A stretch of DNA of 64,000 nucleotides from Ipomoea triloba (taxonomy: Eukaryota; Streptophyta; Magnoliopsida; Solanales; Convolvulaceae), in the NCBI RefSeq assembly GCF_003576645.1, contig NC_044920.1:15878985-15942984 (forward strand), given 5' to 3'. Numbering within the stretch: the stretch's first letter is position 1; each line of letters opens with the position of its first letter. Made by a program: the position numbers and the translations under genes. This document shows, piece after piece, positions 1-11,632 of this stretch. The notes beneath the pieces are model-generated. The model had not been told where the DNA came from and did no database searches. It saw only the letters and a list, made by a program, of their open reading frames with translations.

Positions 1-652
1 CAATATTCAATCACACAATCCAAATCCCTAGACTAAATTAGCTACTCATGATATGAAATGCAAGCAAAAGCTAATTTAATCCAAGAACAAGATAGCTAAA
101 ATTATAGAAATGAAATAGAGATCACCTAGAGAGAAGAAGATCTTCAATCCAAGCTTGTTGTGTTGCTACAATGGAGATTGATCTAATCTAAAAAGCTAAG
201 AAAAATGGAGAAAGTTCTCCAAAGGAAAAACTAAGAAAAGGAAAACTAAATTTCTGGGAACCTCCCCCTGAAAGTTCATCAAAGGGGTTTAAATAGTCTC
301 CGAAATGACAACCCTAGCTGAAATTCGCGCATCACCGTCTCCACGCCTCTCACACGCGTGTGAGCGTGCATGGGAAGCTTCTGGAAAGTTTTCAGGCATG
401 CTCACATGCGTGTGGCCTTCCAGTTTGGTCCTCCGGGGCTCCGCTCTTGCCTGGTTTGCTGTTTAAGCTCAACTTTTGGTCATATTTGCTCCCGATGCTC
501 TTGTTTTACTTCTTTTAAGCTAAAATTAGCTTCTGTGCATCAGTTAATGATTTTCAAGCATTTATGAACATTATTTACCAAGTAAGGATGCTATAGACGT
601 GATAAAACAACCTAAAATGTGTCTGAAATAAGGGTATCTCGGAGTCTTATCA
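1..652 (-). mobile_element. Partial LTR of Athila-like family C, right (5') LTR of an element outside the window
   Basis: The first 652 bases match the LTRs at 51973-53277 and 60409-61265 and end in TTATCA, the same plus-strand end as those LTRs. The next base returns to Tat-like pol sequence, not to the TTTCCACACTT tract that follows a left LTR of this family, so I read it as the right (5') LTR of a minus-oriented element lying upstream. On the minus strand it has TATTTAAA (288-295) and, 50-130 bp upstream of that, two CACGCGTG-type palindromes (cores 349-364 and about 399-415). The target duplication cannot be checked. Confidence 0.75.
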
Positions 653-777
653 GGTACGAACCCCACTTTTTGGATTTATAGGGGACTCAATAGAGACCGA
701 GGGATTCGTGATCTTGTAAGTAGAGATAGGCACGAGTCCCAACGTCTGCAAGCTTGTAAGTAGAGATAGGCACAATT
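653..777 (+). pseudogene. Fragment of Tat-like Ty3 pol
   Basis: This 125-bp scrap is nearly identical to 51266-51366, part of the decayed protease-RT spacer described at 51098-51972. It contains a second copy of a 21-bp piece (CTTGTAAGTAGAGATAGGCAC) just before the neighbouring LTR starts. It is too short for function and is only useful as flanking DNA for working out insertion order. Confidence 0.6.
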
Positions 778-2246
778 TGGTCGTAGCATTTTTTTAGGTA
801 CAAGCAAATACCCGGAGTATTTCGGGGTTATCGATCCACAGGGAAGTGGGGTATCAAACACTAGTTACTAATTAATTAACGAGAAGCTATTCCTATGTTA
901 ACAATGGGTATTTATCTATAATTATGAAAACAAAATAAATGAAGCAAGGTAAACGGACTTTTATATACAAGAGATTAAGAGCGGGATTTTTGGGTGTCAA
1001 AGTGTTTAATCACCTAGTGCCAATCTAAAGTGAAATAATCATTCGGGTTCAACAAGTGTGGATGATTGCAATCTAAAAGGGAAAGATTACTCTCGTAATT
1101 CAATCCCAAAATAAGGTAATTGGAATACTCACTCTTGTGAGCTATTCACAACATATAATCAAGAACAAGCAATAGATGGAATACCCACTCTCGTGGGCTA
1201 TTCATAATTGGAATACTCACTCTCGTGAGCTATTCACAATAAATCCCTTAATCAACATGTTCTCTCTCGAGGTACAAGAATCAAGTGCAATTGTGGGTGC
1301 TCTAATTCATAGACAAATTTAGCAATGAAACAAGTAATTAGGATCCTTAACTATAAGCATCAAGAAATTAAGCCACAATTACAACACAAGTAATAAACCC
1401 AAATAATATTTTATTCAAGCAATTAAAGAACTAGGCACATAGGTTCATAAACACTTATCAATCCAAAAATCCCAAATGAAAGCTTAGCCTATCATGGCCA
1501 AAATAGATTCAACAAATATACAATAAAGCTTTAAAATAGAAAAGAGAGGAAGAAATTCTCCCGAATGATGCCTCCAAGCTCTTTTCTTTGATTTCTCTTC
1601 TCCAATTGATTTTCCTTTTGAGATCTTTGAGAAGATGAGAGCTTCCCTTTCTTGCTCTCCTTTGTCCAAAATCCGCAGCCAAGCTTAGGGTTTGAAGAGG
1701 AAATGATGCTTTTATAATGGGTGGAGAATGAGGGGCAAAACAGACATTTCATAGCAGCAGAAATTTCAGATCTGCGATTTCTTGACGCGTCGAAACATTA
1801 CAGAATTAAAATGTTGGCATTCTTCCAACTCTCGACGCGTCAAGAATCTGCCTGCAACACAGTTTCGACTTGCAGCCTAATTTTGACCCTTTTTCCCTTT
1901 CGAATCACACTTTGATGTCTTCATAGGAGTTGTAGCCCTTGAAGTCTTCTTTCTAATGGTTCAAGCATCACCTCATTTGGATATTCCTAGGCAGAGATAT
2001 GGTCCAATTACCGAGGTGTCGCCATGGTAGCGGGAATTACAACTCTTTGGCTCCTTTGGATTGGCTTTTGCTCCCAAATGGTTCTAATGCACTTCTAAAC
2101 ACATAAAAAACATCTAAACCAAGCATTATGCGATTTTAAATATGAAAACAAGGAAATAAGCGTTAGACACAACATTTTATCACACAATTAACTATAAATC
2201 CTACATAAAAACACAAGTAAAATAGGTACAAATGAGAGTGTATCAA
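778..2246 (-). repeat. Left LTR of family D
   Basis: Plus-strand TGGTCGTA at the left and TATCA at the right match the LTR at 50365-51097. The right end is followed by a purine tract on the minus strand (AAGTGTGGGGGAGTT, 2247-2261), as expected for the 3' LTR of a minus-strand element. A minus-strand TATAAAAG lies at 1709-1716, and two GACGCGTC words form inverted copies at about 1780-1795 and 1842-1856, upstream of that TATA box. This LTR is 1469 bp against 733 bp for the right one; the right one lacks one internal block of about 735 bp. Confidence 0.75.
1123..1235. repeat. Three tandem hairpins with a compensating base-pair change
   Basis: Units at 1123-1147, 1179-1203 and 1211-1235 each read GAATA-CYCAC, a four-base loop (TCTT or TCTC), then GTGRG-C-TATTC. 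Ten base pairs form with one bulged C. Units 1 and 3 use CTCAC/GTGAG; unit 2 uses CCCAC/GTGGG, so both sides of the pair changed together. A weaker relative (ATTAC/GTAAT around TCTC) lies at about 1085-1101. The array is in the block missing from the other D LTR. Confidence 0.65.
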
Positions 2247-2822
2247 ACTCCCCCACACTTAAGATTTTGCTTGTCCTCAAGCAAACACAAAGAATAAATT
2301 GCAAATCAAAATTGAAGTTGTTCATACTCCTCTTTGTACAACCAATCATACCACAAACCAAACTTGCCACAACTCAGCTTGTTTCAAGAATTACCTTAGA
2401 TTGACACACAAGTTCCATTTTCAAGCCAATAACCGAGCACCTTTGCCATTTAAGTTTGTGTGAATCTAGTGTGCACATTCTAAGTTGAGTTTATGCAAAA
2501 GTGGTGTGTCCTTCATACTCTTTCTAATTCAACTCCAAGATTGCATGCAAATATCAAGTAGGACTTTTATTAAGCTTATAATGAGACTAGGGGTTAAGGT
2601 TTAAACAAAGAAGGGTAAGGAAATCAAAAAGAAAGAAAATTCACAATTATTCACAAATAGGATTTAGAAGAGATAGGAATTTTTAGGAGCATTTTACAAA
2701 TGAGAATAAGGCAACATTTCTACAAAAGGGGATGAAAAGTAAAAATTACAAAAAAAAAATTTCGATTGTTTTTTTTTCATTTTCTATTTTTTTTCTTTTT
2801 CTCAATTTTTGACAAGAATAGT
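2247..2822 (-). other. 3' internal segment of element D, noncoding
   Basis: Starts with the minus-strand polypurine tract beside the left D LTR and runs to the insertion point of chromovirus B. It is AT-rich with A/T runs near 2745-2810. I see no convincing reading frame. The five bases before B (ATAGT, 2818-2822) nearly match the five after B (ATAGC, 36721-36725). Confidence 0.55.
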
Positions 2823-4056
2823 TGTAACCCCTCACCTATTCAAGTAAGATTATGGTTCGAAAAATATTTCTTTAGGCCATAGCATTCATGAGATGATCTC
2901 CCGATGCCTCAAAAGAATTATTATAAGTAAGGATAGTTAGTAATAAGCTGCGATCGTACGTACCGGTCACGAACCGTAAAATTTTTAAAGACGAATTTTC
3001 AGCTCGGATTTCCTAGGAAATGGATTATTAGACAACATACTATTATTCTTGAATTTCCTAGTTAATTAAATTAGCCCATAGCAGCGAAAATTTATTTTGA
3101 TCGTACATCGCTAAATTGCACGGTGTACCGAACCTAGCTCAATTTTAAGTTTCAATCTGGGATAAATTTTTTGTTTCGAAAATTATTTGAATTAAATTAG
3201 TTTCTACCGAGAATTCATCTGTTTTAATCCCGATCAGTCTAAGCTAAGATATTTTTCAAGAGCAAACCATAGGAAAGTGACACTTGTCACAATTATTTAC
3301 CACATATTGGGAGTAGACTAGTCAACCAAGTGGATTAAGATATAAAGCCATTTTTCCCCTTCCTTCTTCATTTTGGCCGAAATTTCAAGGAGAAGAGAGA
3401 GAGTGGGATCATCTTCATTCTCTATTAGAGCTTCACATTCCATAGCCAAAATTTCTACACATGTCTCAAGCTTTTCTGTAAAACTTCAATTTTATTCGGT
3501 AAATAGCTTTATTTTCCCTCCTAGAACATGAATCTAAGTTAAGATTTCTTAAATTGTGTGTTATGTTGTTGGTGGAATTTTAGGGTTTTAAGGTGAAATT
3601 AGGGAAATCAACTCCAAGAGACTTCTACGAGACTAGTAACCCGGTTGAGGTAAGGAATCCCTTTAATTGGTTAAGGTTGTTTGAAACTAGATAATTGATA
3701 GCTAGGTTATGAATTGTTGTTGACTTGGGTACATGAAAACCTATGTGTTATGTGATGAACTTGCCTTAGTTGTATAGCAAGGATATGATAGGAGTACATA
3801 TACTAAGAAGAAGGGGAAATTATGTATTTATGTGTATATATATATGTATGGGCCTTGTATGTATATATATATATGGGTGTATGTGTGCCGTGCGTATATA
3901 TATATATGTGTGTGGAATTTGTACTTTTCCATTATTTATTTGTATGCTTAAATGTCTAGCAATACGTTCTTTTGGTAAGTAAATAATTATCAAATGACCT
4001 CGTCAAGAGGGAAAATGATTCGAGATGATATCGAATTTTGCTTATTGCGTATGAAG
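2823..4056 (+). repeat. Chromovirus B left LTR, first part
   Basis: Corresponds to the start of the right LTR at 33475. A TA/TG microsatellite lies at about 3830-3912. Just after it, the left LTR jumps from a TGTGTGG run to TTTGTACTTTTCC, skipping about 1.08 kb present in the right LTR (about 34557-35637); the breakpoints share a short TGTGG-like match. The last five bases, TGAAG (4052-4056), are the Sirevirus target duplication. Confidence 0.85.
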
Positions 4057-4327
4057 TGTTAGGAACATCATGTAATAGGTTTTGATGATACCAACTGTTA
4101 AGTAAGAATCCCCAAGTCTCGATACATAGGCAAAACAATGTAAGTTCGATAAGTAAACTAAGAGCGAAAATACAACCGGGTAATTTGAGCTCAACTCGGG
4201 AAATATTTAAGCTTAAGGTAAACTTGTTTGAACAACTTAGAAGTTTTCGTGTTGTAAGCAAACAGATAGATCAGAAGCAGGCACGAGACAACTCTGGAGG
4301 AATAAGGGTCTACGAGACATCAACTAA

Positions 4328-4471
4328 GTCTCGAGACACAAGCCAAGTTCGAGAGGTAAGGACCTCTCGATATACCTATCGAGTTCGAGACGTAAAGAAT
4401 ATTCGAGAGATAGACCTCTCGATACATGGGATTGAAACATCAAGTGGTCGAGACATCTTTTATGGTCTCGA
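4328..4471 (+). promoter_or_regulatory. Cluster of TCGAGAG inverted repeats in the Sirevirus U3
   Basis: Four palindromic elements lie in 144 bp: GTCTCGAGAC at 4328-4337; TCGAGAGGT (4349-4357) facing ACCTCTCGA (4362-4370) across a 4-base loop; TCGAGAG (4403-4409) facing CTCTCGA (4416-4422); and TCGAGAC (4448-4454) facing GTCTCGA (4465-4471). The same cluster is in the 3' LTR (17191-17334). Dense palindromes are a known feature of Sirevirus LTRs; a regulatory role here is inferred. Confidence 0.6.
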
Positions 4472-4908
4472 TAAACCGGCACTTCTCCAAGAGGCTGAAT
4501 GTTAGTCAACATGTGCAGATAAAATACTCTAAGTTTGGAGAAGAAGAATATCATGGAGATAAAATATTGAAGAGGTGCTGAGCGGGAGGTTTCAAAATGG
4601 ACGGAAGTGGATGACACGTCAGACCTCCACCACAAACGGTCAAGAAGTGCACCAATCCTGAAGTGGTCAGATTCCCCAAACAAGGAATGATGGGAACATA
4701 AAAAGAGTAACTTTATCCAAAAGAAGCAAGTGAAGCATGAACTCAAGAAAGTGGAATATGGAATATTCACTACAAAACAAAAGGCTCAAGTTACAAGACC
4801 ACTACTCCATGAAAAATGCTGAAATTGTGCAAAGACCCATGTTCGGCGTGGGAGACCAATTTCAAACGGAATAGTTTTCCCTCCAACGGAACTATTCTTC
4901 TACTCTCA

Positions 4909-4916
4909 TATATAAG
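4909..4916 (+). promoter_or_regulatory. Probable TATA box of the Sirevirus LTR
   Basis: TATATAAG lies about 850 bp into the LTR, and the matching site in the 3' LTR is at 17772-17779. Transcription would begin about 30 bp downstream, close to where the divergent block between the two LTRs begins. Confidence 0.55.
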
Positions 4917-5882
4917 GACGTAAAGACACAGAAGAAAAAAGGGGAAAAGAGAGAAAAAGGAGTTAAAAAGAAAAGAGGTTCGAAATTCTTAAGAAGTGTC
5001 TGTCTAAAACGTTCAAGTGCAAGTGCTAAATTTGGAATATCATCCTGATATTCAAAACAGCGAGAAAACACATCTTAGTGTTTAAGAGAGTTACAAAGCT
5101 TAAACTGTTATACATCTAGAAGGTGACCGAAGCTGCTCTACATCGAAGTTGATTCAACGATAGCTTGTGGTCAGATTGGAGTCTGTTACATTCAACTGTG
5201 ACAACCAAAAACACCTTGCTTTGGATTAAGCAAGAGAGGTGGAGTAACCTGGCTGCTGTCCGAGCGAAAGAAACCTGAGGCTTGACGCGGGCTTGGTGAT
5301 CAAAGGTCAAGTGCTCGAGAGGTGGAGTAACTGGAAGCGGGGAGAAAAACCTGAGGAGAGGCGGAGTAACCTGGCTGCTGTCCGAGCGAAAGAAACCTGA
5401 GGCTTGACGCGGGCTTGGTGATCAAAGGTCAAGTGCTCGAGAGGTGGAGTAACAAGAAGCGGGGCGAAAAACCTGAGGCTTGAGGCGGGCTTCGTGATCA
5501 AAGCTCAAGCGCTCGATATTGTACTAAAAAGGGAAGTTTTTAGTGCAATCCTTCCAGGGAGTTTCTGGAAGAAGAGTGGACGTAGGCGGGTTGGCCGAAC
5601 CACTTAAAAATCTCTCTTGCATTTACTTTCTGTTTTTATCTCTCGCTAACTTCTCGATTGCACTGCATATAATCACACCTCTCGAACTAACTCAAACTCG
5701 TGCTAACTAAAAGGGGATAACATTTCCGCTGCGCATAAAACTTTGTCTTCACCTCGTGAGGTATCGAACCTAAACATCCTAAGTTCAATACACACGAGAG
5801 GTCGAAAAGATTTGCAAAATCTTATACAAGTCTATCCCCCCCCCCCTCTAGACTTGTACCCCATCCCCTTGGGACCAACAAT

Positions 5883-5894
5883 TGGTATCAGAGC
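5883..5894 (+). other. Primer-binding site, tRNA-iMet type
   Basis: TGGTATCAGAGC begins two bases after the 5' LTR ends. It is complementary to the 3' end of plant initiator methionine tRNA, the usual primer for Ty1/copia and many Ty3 elements in plants. Confidence 0.92.
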
Positions 5895-5993
5895 AAGTTC
5901 TCTGATCGATATAAACCTTTGTTTATATTGCCTAGAGATCCTTCTTTGAAAAATCTTCTTAAATATTTTCAAAGCACGAGATAATTTTTCAAT

Positions 5994-8231
5994 ATGGACA
6001 GCATGTTGTCGAGACATCTTCTCTTTGATCTTAGCAGGTTTGACGACTGGAAAACACGCATGCTTGCGTACTTATCAGCCCTCCATGATGAGATGGCCGA
6101 GGTTATAACTTCTGGACCAGTCAAGATCCTAATGGTTAATACTGCTGCAGTTCAAACCCAAGAAACACCAAAGTACATCCCAAAACCTAGGGAAGAATGG
6201 ACCAGTGATGATAGGAAGAGAAACAACCTGGACAATATTGCCAAGGATATTCTCTTCAGAGCTATAGACGAAACCATCTTCCCAAAAGTGAGGAAGTGCA
6301 AAACGGCAAAAGAGGTATGGGATACTTTGATGTTAATTGGTGAAGGTGACGAACAGGAAAAGGAAAACAAGCTCACCGTGGCCATGAAGAAGTTCGAAGA
6401 CTTCAAGATGAAGCCAGGAGAGAGCATCGACAGCATGGAGTCTCGGTTCATGAAGCTCACAACCGAGATCAGTGACCTTGAAAAGGAGATCCCACAAAAG
6501 GAGCTGAACCTGAAGGTCTTACGTGGCCTCACTAAGGAGTGGGAAGTAAAGGTGATCACGATGAGAGATCACCGAGATCTGAAGGAAACCACAACAGACA
6601 AACTCTTCCGGGATCTCAAAGCCTTCGAGTTCGAGATGTTCCCAAGAGATGAGGACATTGTGGATCGACGAAACGTAGCACTTGTTGCTGAGCAACCATC
6701 CACATCTTCAAGGTCAGACTCTAATCCTATGAATGTTATGTCTGACGAACAGTTTGCTCTCTTTGTGAGAAAGTTCAGGAAATACATGAAGATGAACCAG
6801 GAGAGCAACAAAAGTTCACCTTCCTCTTCAAGAAGGAAAAATGAGAGATATCCATCCAGAAGGACGGAGGAGGAAAATCAGGGTCTATGCTACAACTGTA
6901 GAAGACCGGGACATTTCAAGGCCGAATGCCCTTACCCACTAGTAAGCAAGCATCAGGGCCAAGAAGGCAAGGATTCCAAGAGAATAGAGGAATCCAGGGA
7001 GAAGCCAACACAAGGTGGCTTCAAAGGATCATCAAAGACGTATCAGCGCAGGAAGGCGCTTGTTGCTGAAGAATTCGAGAGGACAATCGAGGAGTCCGAG
7101 ACGTCGAGCTCCAGCGAAAGCAGCAGCAGCTCAGAGGATGAGAGGGGGCTCATCTGCTTATACACCGAGGAAGAGGAGAATCAATGCCTAATGGCCATTG
7201 ACAACGAGGTAACCTCTACTCCTACATCTCGCTGCTCTACTTCTACCTCTCGTTGTTCTTCATTTAAAAGCGATGAGGACCCCTTCGAGATGTTGGAATC
7301 GCTCAGAAGGAACCTTAACATCGCCAATAGCACTCATGCTAGAGTGATGGATGAAAACAGCAAGCTAACTGCTGAAAGAGATATGCTTAAGAACGTCTCG
7401 AAAGAGAATTTGGAGCTGACTCTCAAAGTAAGTGAGTTAGAAGCCAAAGTAATCCTACTATCTGAAGAGTGCAAAGCTCGAGAGACGAGAGAGCTTAATC
7501 TTCGAAAGGTCATAGCATCATACACTAATTCCTCCAAAGCTATGGAGAAAATGGTGGTTGATCACAGACCTACAAGTGATAGAACCGGTCTAGGGTTCCA
7601 TCAAGACCATCTCTCGAGAGATAAACAGACCAATGGTTTGGGAACTTCAAGAAATGGAGGATCTCAACCCAAACCAAATAAAGGTCATAAAGGACCAACA
7701 GAAAAGACCAGAGTAGCTATTCATAAACCGTCCCTATACACCAGCAATGGAAAGTATAGGAAAGCTACGAAGAATGGCCGGGTAAACAATATCGAGAGAT
7801 CACCTTGCTATCTCTCGCAAGGCCATTCCAAGTACAAAAAGAGCTACACTCCATATAATGCACCTCAAGGCAAATATGGAAGGTCTGAGATCCACATAGT
7901 TAGGAACTCACGGATGGAGAAAGGAAGACTCTATCCATCTAGTGAGAATTGGTCATCAAATCACAAGTTCTGGAAGAAACCTCACTTTCAGCAATTTCAC
8001 ATGACCAAACAGCGTATGAAAGGCATGGTGCATAAGCCGGTCGAAAAGTCTCTACCTAAGTTGATTTATGCACCAAAGAGGCCTAAAACCTTTGCTAGCA
8101 TTCCTTATAATTATCAAACGTACAATGGCTACATTGCGCCTAGGCCTGGAATAATGGGCACAAGGTATAAATGGATGCCTAAACTCACTAACCCACCAGG
8201 ACCCAAAGTTTGGGTACCTAAACTTGCTTGA
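5994..8231 (+). CDS. gag: Sirevirus gag polyprotein, 745 aa
   Basis: Capsid-like protein expected to package element RNA. Residues about 10-230 form the Ty1/copia gag domain (UBN2-like, with [10 protein letters not shown] near the start and the VWDTL / LKVLRGL blocks). A CCHC zinc knuckle ([14 protein letters not shown]) sits near residue 300. A serine- and acid-rich stretch follows (about 365-385), then a coiled-coil-like segment (about 435-505) and a basic Lys/Tyr/Asn-rich tail. The first ATG after the primer site is used and the frame has no internal stop. It is long for a copia gag, as in Sireviruses. The TGA at 8229-8231 overlaps the pol frame. Confidence 0.9.
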   Translation: MDSMLSRHLLFDLSRFDDWKTRMLAYLSALHDEMAEVITSGPVKILMVNTAAVQTQETPKYIPKPREEWTSDDRKRNNLDNIAKDILFRAIDETIFPKVRKCKTAKEVWDTLMLIGEGDEQEKENKLTVAMKKFEDFKMKPGESIDSMESRFMKLTTEISDLEKEIPQKELNLKVLRGLTKEWEVKVITMRDHRDLKETTTDKLFRDLKAFEFEMFPRDEDIVDRRNVALVAEQPSTSSRSDSNPMNVMSDEQFALFVRKFRKYMKMNQESNKSSPSSSRRKNERYPSRRTEEENQGLCYNCRRPGHFKAECPYPLVSKHQGQEGKDSKRIEESREKPTQGGFKGSSKTYQRRKALVAEEFERTIEESETSSSSESSSSSEDERGLICLYTEEEENQCLMAIDNEVTSTPTSRCSTSTSRCSSFKSDEDPFEMLESLRRNLNIANSTHARVMDENSKLTAERDMLKNVSKENLELTLKVSELEAKVILLSEECKARETRELNLRKVIASYTNSSKAMEKMVVDHRPTSDRTGLGFHQDHLSRDKQTNGLGTSRNGGSQPKPNKGHKGPTEKTRVAIHKPSLYTSNGKYRKATKNGRVNNIERSPCYLSQGHSKYKKSYTPYNAPQGKYGRSEIHIVRNSRMEKGRLYPSSENWSSNHKFWKKPHFQQFHMTKQRMKGMVHKPVEKSLPKLIYAPKRPKTFASIPYNYQTYNGYIAPRPGIMGTRYKWMPKLTNPPGPKVWVPKLA

Positions 8232-11200
8232 TTTCCTTGCAGGACACCAGGGACGTGTGGTTCATTGACAGTGGATGTTCGAGACATATGACTGGAAATC
8301 TAACACTGCTTGAGAACATCCAACCTATCGAAGGTCCCTTGGTGGCATTTGGCGACAACGAGAAGAAGGGGCGCACAAGAGCTGTTGGTGAAATCCAAAA
8401 GAATGAGCTGGTTATTAAAGGAGTGTCCTACGTTGAGGGGCTCAAGTTCAATCTCCTTAGTACAAGCCAGTTCTGTGACAAGGGCCACAAAGTTGTCTTC
8501 ACCAAAAGCAAATGTCAGATTATGAACGAGGAATCTCTCGAAGTCGTCTTGGAAGCAGCAAGGAAAGGAAACATGTACATAGTGGATTGGAGGTCTGCAA
8601 AACCATCCCTATGTATGCTAGCAAGGAGCAAGGAAGATTTATGCTGGGATTGGCATAGTAAGCTTAGTCATCTGAACTTCAAGACTATCAACAAGCTTAC
8701 TAAGAGGAACCTAGTGGAAGGACTGCCCAAAGTGACGTTTCGAAAGGATAAAATTTGTGAGGCATGTCAACGTTGCAAACAGATCAAATCCTCCTTCAAG
8801 AGCAAAGCCGAGACATCATCCACTAGACCATTAAGTCTTCTTCACATGGACTTATTTGGCCCAGTGGATCCACCCAGCATAAAGGGAAAGAAGTACACTC
8901 TTGTGGTAGTGGATGAATACACAAGATTCACTTGGACCGTGTTCTTAACCAAGAAAAGCGAGACAAAAATTACCCTACCAAATCTCTTGAAACAAGTTCA
9001 AGTTGAAAAGGAAGTCTCGATACTAAAGATCCGGTCAGATCAAGGTGGAGAGTTCGTTAATCAAGTAATCGAGAGCTACTGCAACGAGAACGGAATTCAT
9101 CATCAACTATCAGCTGCTCGAACACCTCAACAAAACGGAGTTGCTGAAAGAAGGAACAGAACTCTCAAAGAAGCCGCAAGGACCATGCTCTCGCAAGCCA
9201 ACATATCACAAGGATTTTGGGCAGAAGCAATCAACACAGCGTGCTACACCCAAAATCGGTCCTTGATAGTAAAAGGAGTTGGAAAGACTCCATATGAGTT
9301 GTGGAATGGAAGAAAACCGAATGTAAGCCACTTCCACTCATTCGGGTGCAAATGCTATATTCACAACAATGGGAAGACTCAACGAAGAACTTTTGAAGAA
9401 AAGGCAGATGATGGAGTATTTCTGGGATACTCATCGACAAGCAAAGCACTCAGAGTCTTCAACAAGCGGAGTTTGGTGGTTGAAGAGTCCATACATGTTA
9501 CCTTTGATGAAAGGGCATCAACAGATCAACCATCAAAGACAACGGAAGCTGCTGAGGAAGATCAGCCAGAGTCTATCGAGAGATCAAACTTACCTCTCGA
9601 AGACAAGCAGTCGATAGTTCGAGACGTAGCAGGACTCCAGTCAGAATCAGATGATGAAGAGTCTACCAAGAAGAAAGCGCCTGACTCAGTTGATCAAAAC
9701 CAGATCATAGATGTTCAACCCATATCTCAACCTTCAATGGAAGTATCAACTGAGGAGCCGCAACCCGACCTAAGATGGCTGAGAAGTCACCCTGCTGATC
9801 AAGTGATCGGAGATGTACGTGACAGAGTTCGAACCAGATCAGCTTACAGAGAAAGCATGTTTGCTTGTTTTCTATCTCAAATAGAGCCTAAGGTGATCGA
9901 TGAGGCTCTAAGCGACGCAGATTGGGTGCAAGCAATGCAAGAGGAACTTCATCAGTTCGAGAGGAACGACGTTTGGGAACTAGTTCCGAGACCTCATCAT
10001 CAGAATGTCATTGGTACAAAGTGGGTTTTCAGAAACAAGATGAATGAGGATGGAGTTATCGTTAGGAACAAGGCCAGACTTGTTGTCAAAGGTTATTGCC
10101 AGGAGGAAGGGATAGATTTTGATGAAACCTTCGCTCCAGTGGCACGTCTCGAAGCCATACGCATCTTTCTCGCATATGCCGCCTTCAAAGACTTTAAGGT
10201 ATATCAAATGGATGTCAAGAGCGCTTTTCTGAACGGACTTCTCGAAGAAGAGGTGTACGTTGAACAACCTCCGAGTTTCTTGAAGGACGTAGGAGCTGAC
10301 AAAGTATACAAGTTGAAGAAGGCACTCTACGGCTTAAAACAAGCTCCAAGAGCTTGGTACGATACCTTATCCTCTTTTCTACTTCAGTGTGGGTTCACCA
10401 AAGGCCTAGTGGACAAAACATTGTTTAGGATTAAGGATGGGGATCACATCTTATTGGTGCAAATCTATGTGGACGATATCATTTTTGGTAGCACCAATCC
10501 AGACTTGTGCGAGAAGTTCTCCAGTTTGATGAAAGGAAAGTTCGAGATGAGCATGATGGGAGAGCTCAACTACTTCCTTGGACTACAAGTGAGACAGCTT
10601 AAGGAAGGTATCTTCATCAACCAGGAGAAATACACCAAGGATCTGCTCAGGAAATACAACATAGAAGGGAAATCCTCAGTCAAAGTACCTATGGGAACCT
10701 CTCTACGTATCGATGTCGACAGCGAAGGTCGAGAGGTCGATCAAACCACTTATCGAGGTATCATCGGATCTCTTCTTTATTTAACTGCAAGTAGACCAGA
10801 CATATCCTTTGCAGTAGGTGTATGTGCTAGATTTCAGGCAAGTCCTAAGGAAAGTCACCTAAATGCATCCAAAAAGATTCTTAGATATCTAAAGGGTACG
10901 CAGAGTGTCGGGCTCTGGTATTCGAAAGGTGGATCTTTCAAACTTATGGGTTATTCAGATGCGGACTTTGCCGGTTGTAAGATAGATCGAAAGAGCACAT
11001 CAGGGACATGTCAGTTTCTAGGTGGAAGACTTGTCTCATGGTTTAGCAAGAAACAACATTCGATAGCTACAAGCACTGCTGAGGCAGAATATGTAGCAGC
11101 TGGAAGTTGTTGTGTTCAGATCTTATGGATGAAGCAACAGCTAATGGATTATGGTGTTGAGTGTAAGGAGGTTAAAATTATGTGTGACAATACAAGTGCT

Positions 11201-11410
11201 ATTGCCATCACCCACAACCCAGTGTTACACTCCAGAACAAAGCATATTGATATTAAGTATCACTTCATCCGAGACCACGTTGAGAAAAAGGACATCACTT
11301 TGGAATATGTTGCAACGGAGGAGCAACTAGCAGATATTTTCACAAAAGCGTTATGTGAAAATAGATTCTCTCAACTAAGGTTAGAATTGGGAATGATAGA
11401 GTTGGGTTGA
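8222..11410 (+). CDS. pol: Sirevirus pol polyprotein: protease, integrase, RT, RNase H
   Basis: The domain order protease-integrase-RT-RNase H defines Ty1/copia. Visible motifs are the protease [12 protein letters not shown]; the integrase zinc finger H..H..C..C around [10 protein letters not shown] and CEACQRCK; the catalytic DDE in MDLFGP, SDQGGEF and [15 protein letters not shown] with [12 protein letters not shown] and YVDD; and RNase H with [17 protein letters not shown] and CDNTSAI. There is no ATG near the start. The frame opens at 8222, in -1 phase to gag, overlapping it by only about 10 nt. I see no standard slippery heptamer. TTTCCTTGCAG at 8232-8242 resembles a splice acceptor. An ancestral single frame broken by one indel is the simplest alternative. 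Confidence 0.9.
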   Translation, partial: TCLISLQDTRDVWFIDSGCSRHMTGNLTLLENIQPIEGPLVAFGDNEKKGRTRAVGEIQKNELVIKGVSYVEGLKFNLLSTSQFCDKGHKVVFTKSKCQIMNEESLEVVLEAARKGNMYIVDWRSAKPSLCMLARSKEDLCWDWHSKLSHLNFKTINKLTKRNLVEGLPKVTFRKDKICEACQRCKQIKSSFKSKAETSSTRPLSLLHMDLFGPVDPPSIKGKKYTLVVVDEYTRFTWTVFLTKKSETKITLPNLLKQVQVEKEVSILKIRSDQGGEFVNQVIESYCNENGIHHQLSAARTPQQNGVAERRNRTLKEAARTMLSQANISQGFWAEAINTACYTQNRSLIVKGVGKTPYELWNGRKPNVSHFHSFGCKCYIHNNGKTQRRTFEEKADDGVFLGYSSTSKALRVFNKRSLVVEESIHVTFDERASTDQPSKTTEAAEEDQPESIERSNLPLEDKQSIVRDVAGLQSESDDEESTKKKAPDSVDQNQIIDVQPISQPSMEVSTEEPQPDLRWLRSHPADQVIGDVRDRVRTRSAYRESMFACFLSQIEPKVIDEALSDADWVQAMQEELHQFERNDVWELVPRPHHQNVIGTKWVFRNKMNEDGVIVRNKARLVVKGYCQEEGIDFDETFAPVARLEAIRIFLAYAAFKDFKVYQMDVKSAFLNGLLEEEVYVEQPPSFLKDVGADKVYKLKKALYGLKQAPRAWYDTLSSFLLQCGFTKGLVDKTLFRIKDGDHILLVQIYVDDIIFGSTNPDLCEKFSSLMKGKFEMSMMGELNYFLGLQVRQLKEGIFINQEKYTKDLLRKYNIEGKSSVKVPMGTSLRIDVDSEGREVDQTTYRGIIGSLLYLTASRPDISFAVGVCARFQASPKESHLNASKKILRYLKGTQSVGLWYSKGGSFKLMGYSDADFAGCKIDRKSTSGTCQFLGGRLVSWFSKKQHSIATSTAEAEYVAAGSCCVQILWMKQQLMDYGVECKEVKIMCDNTSAIAITHNPVLHSRTKHIDIKYHFIRDHVEKKDITLEYVATEEQLADIFTKALCENRFSQLRLELGMIELG

Positions 11411-11632
11411 ATGGTCAAATCTTATCTTCTTGTATTTAGTGCCATGAACTGTTTCGCATGTGAGGGGCGGTTTCATCAACTTTATGGCAGCTTTGGAGTT
11501 ACACAAGCATTGAATGGTCATTCATATTGCATCCCGTGACTCAACAGTGGTAACCCTATTGGGCTATAAATAAGAGGGTTTCTTTCAGAAGTTCATACCA
11601 TCAACTTCCCATGGAGAAAAAGAAAGGAAAAG

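Larger units (their letters stand above)
4057..5880 (+). repeat. Sirevirus 5' LTR
   Basis: Begins TGTTAGGAAC and ends GGGACCAACA. The presumed U3 runs to the TATA box at 4909-4916. The downstream part has imperfect tandem units at about 5230-5510 built on GGTGGAGTAAC and CTCGAGAGGTGG, and a C-run at about 5836-5846. Against the 3' LTR, U3 shows one substitution that I can find in about 880 bp. The stretch from about 4936 to 5230 differs at roughly a tenth of positions plus indels, and the last 650 bp differs only slightly. Confidence 0.93.

Noticed and set aside
3770..3982. ORF over the TA/TG microsatellite in the B left LTR (and 34412-34645 in the right)
   Set aside because: The protein is only translated repeat (Tyr/Ile/Cys/Val runs) and differs in length between LTRs.
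4185..4505. 106-codon ORF in the Sirevirus LTR, also at 17048-17368
   Set aside because: Identical because U3 of the LTRs is identical; its residues come from the TCGAGAG palindromes and there is no independent evidence of coding.
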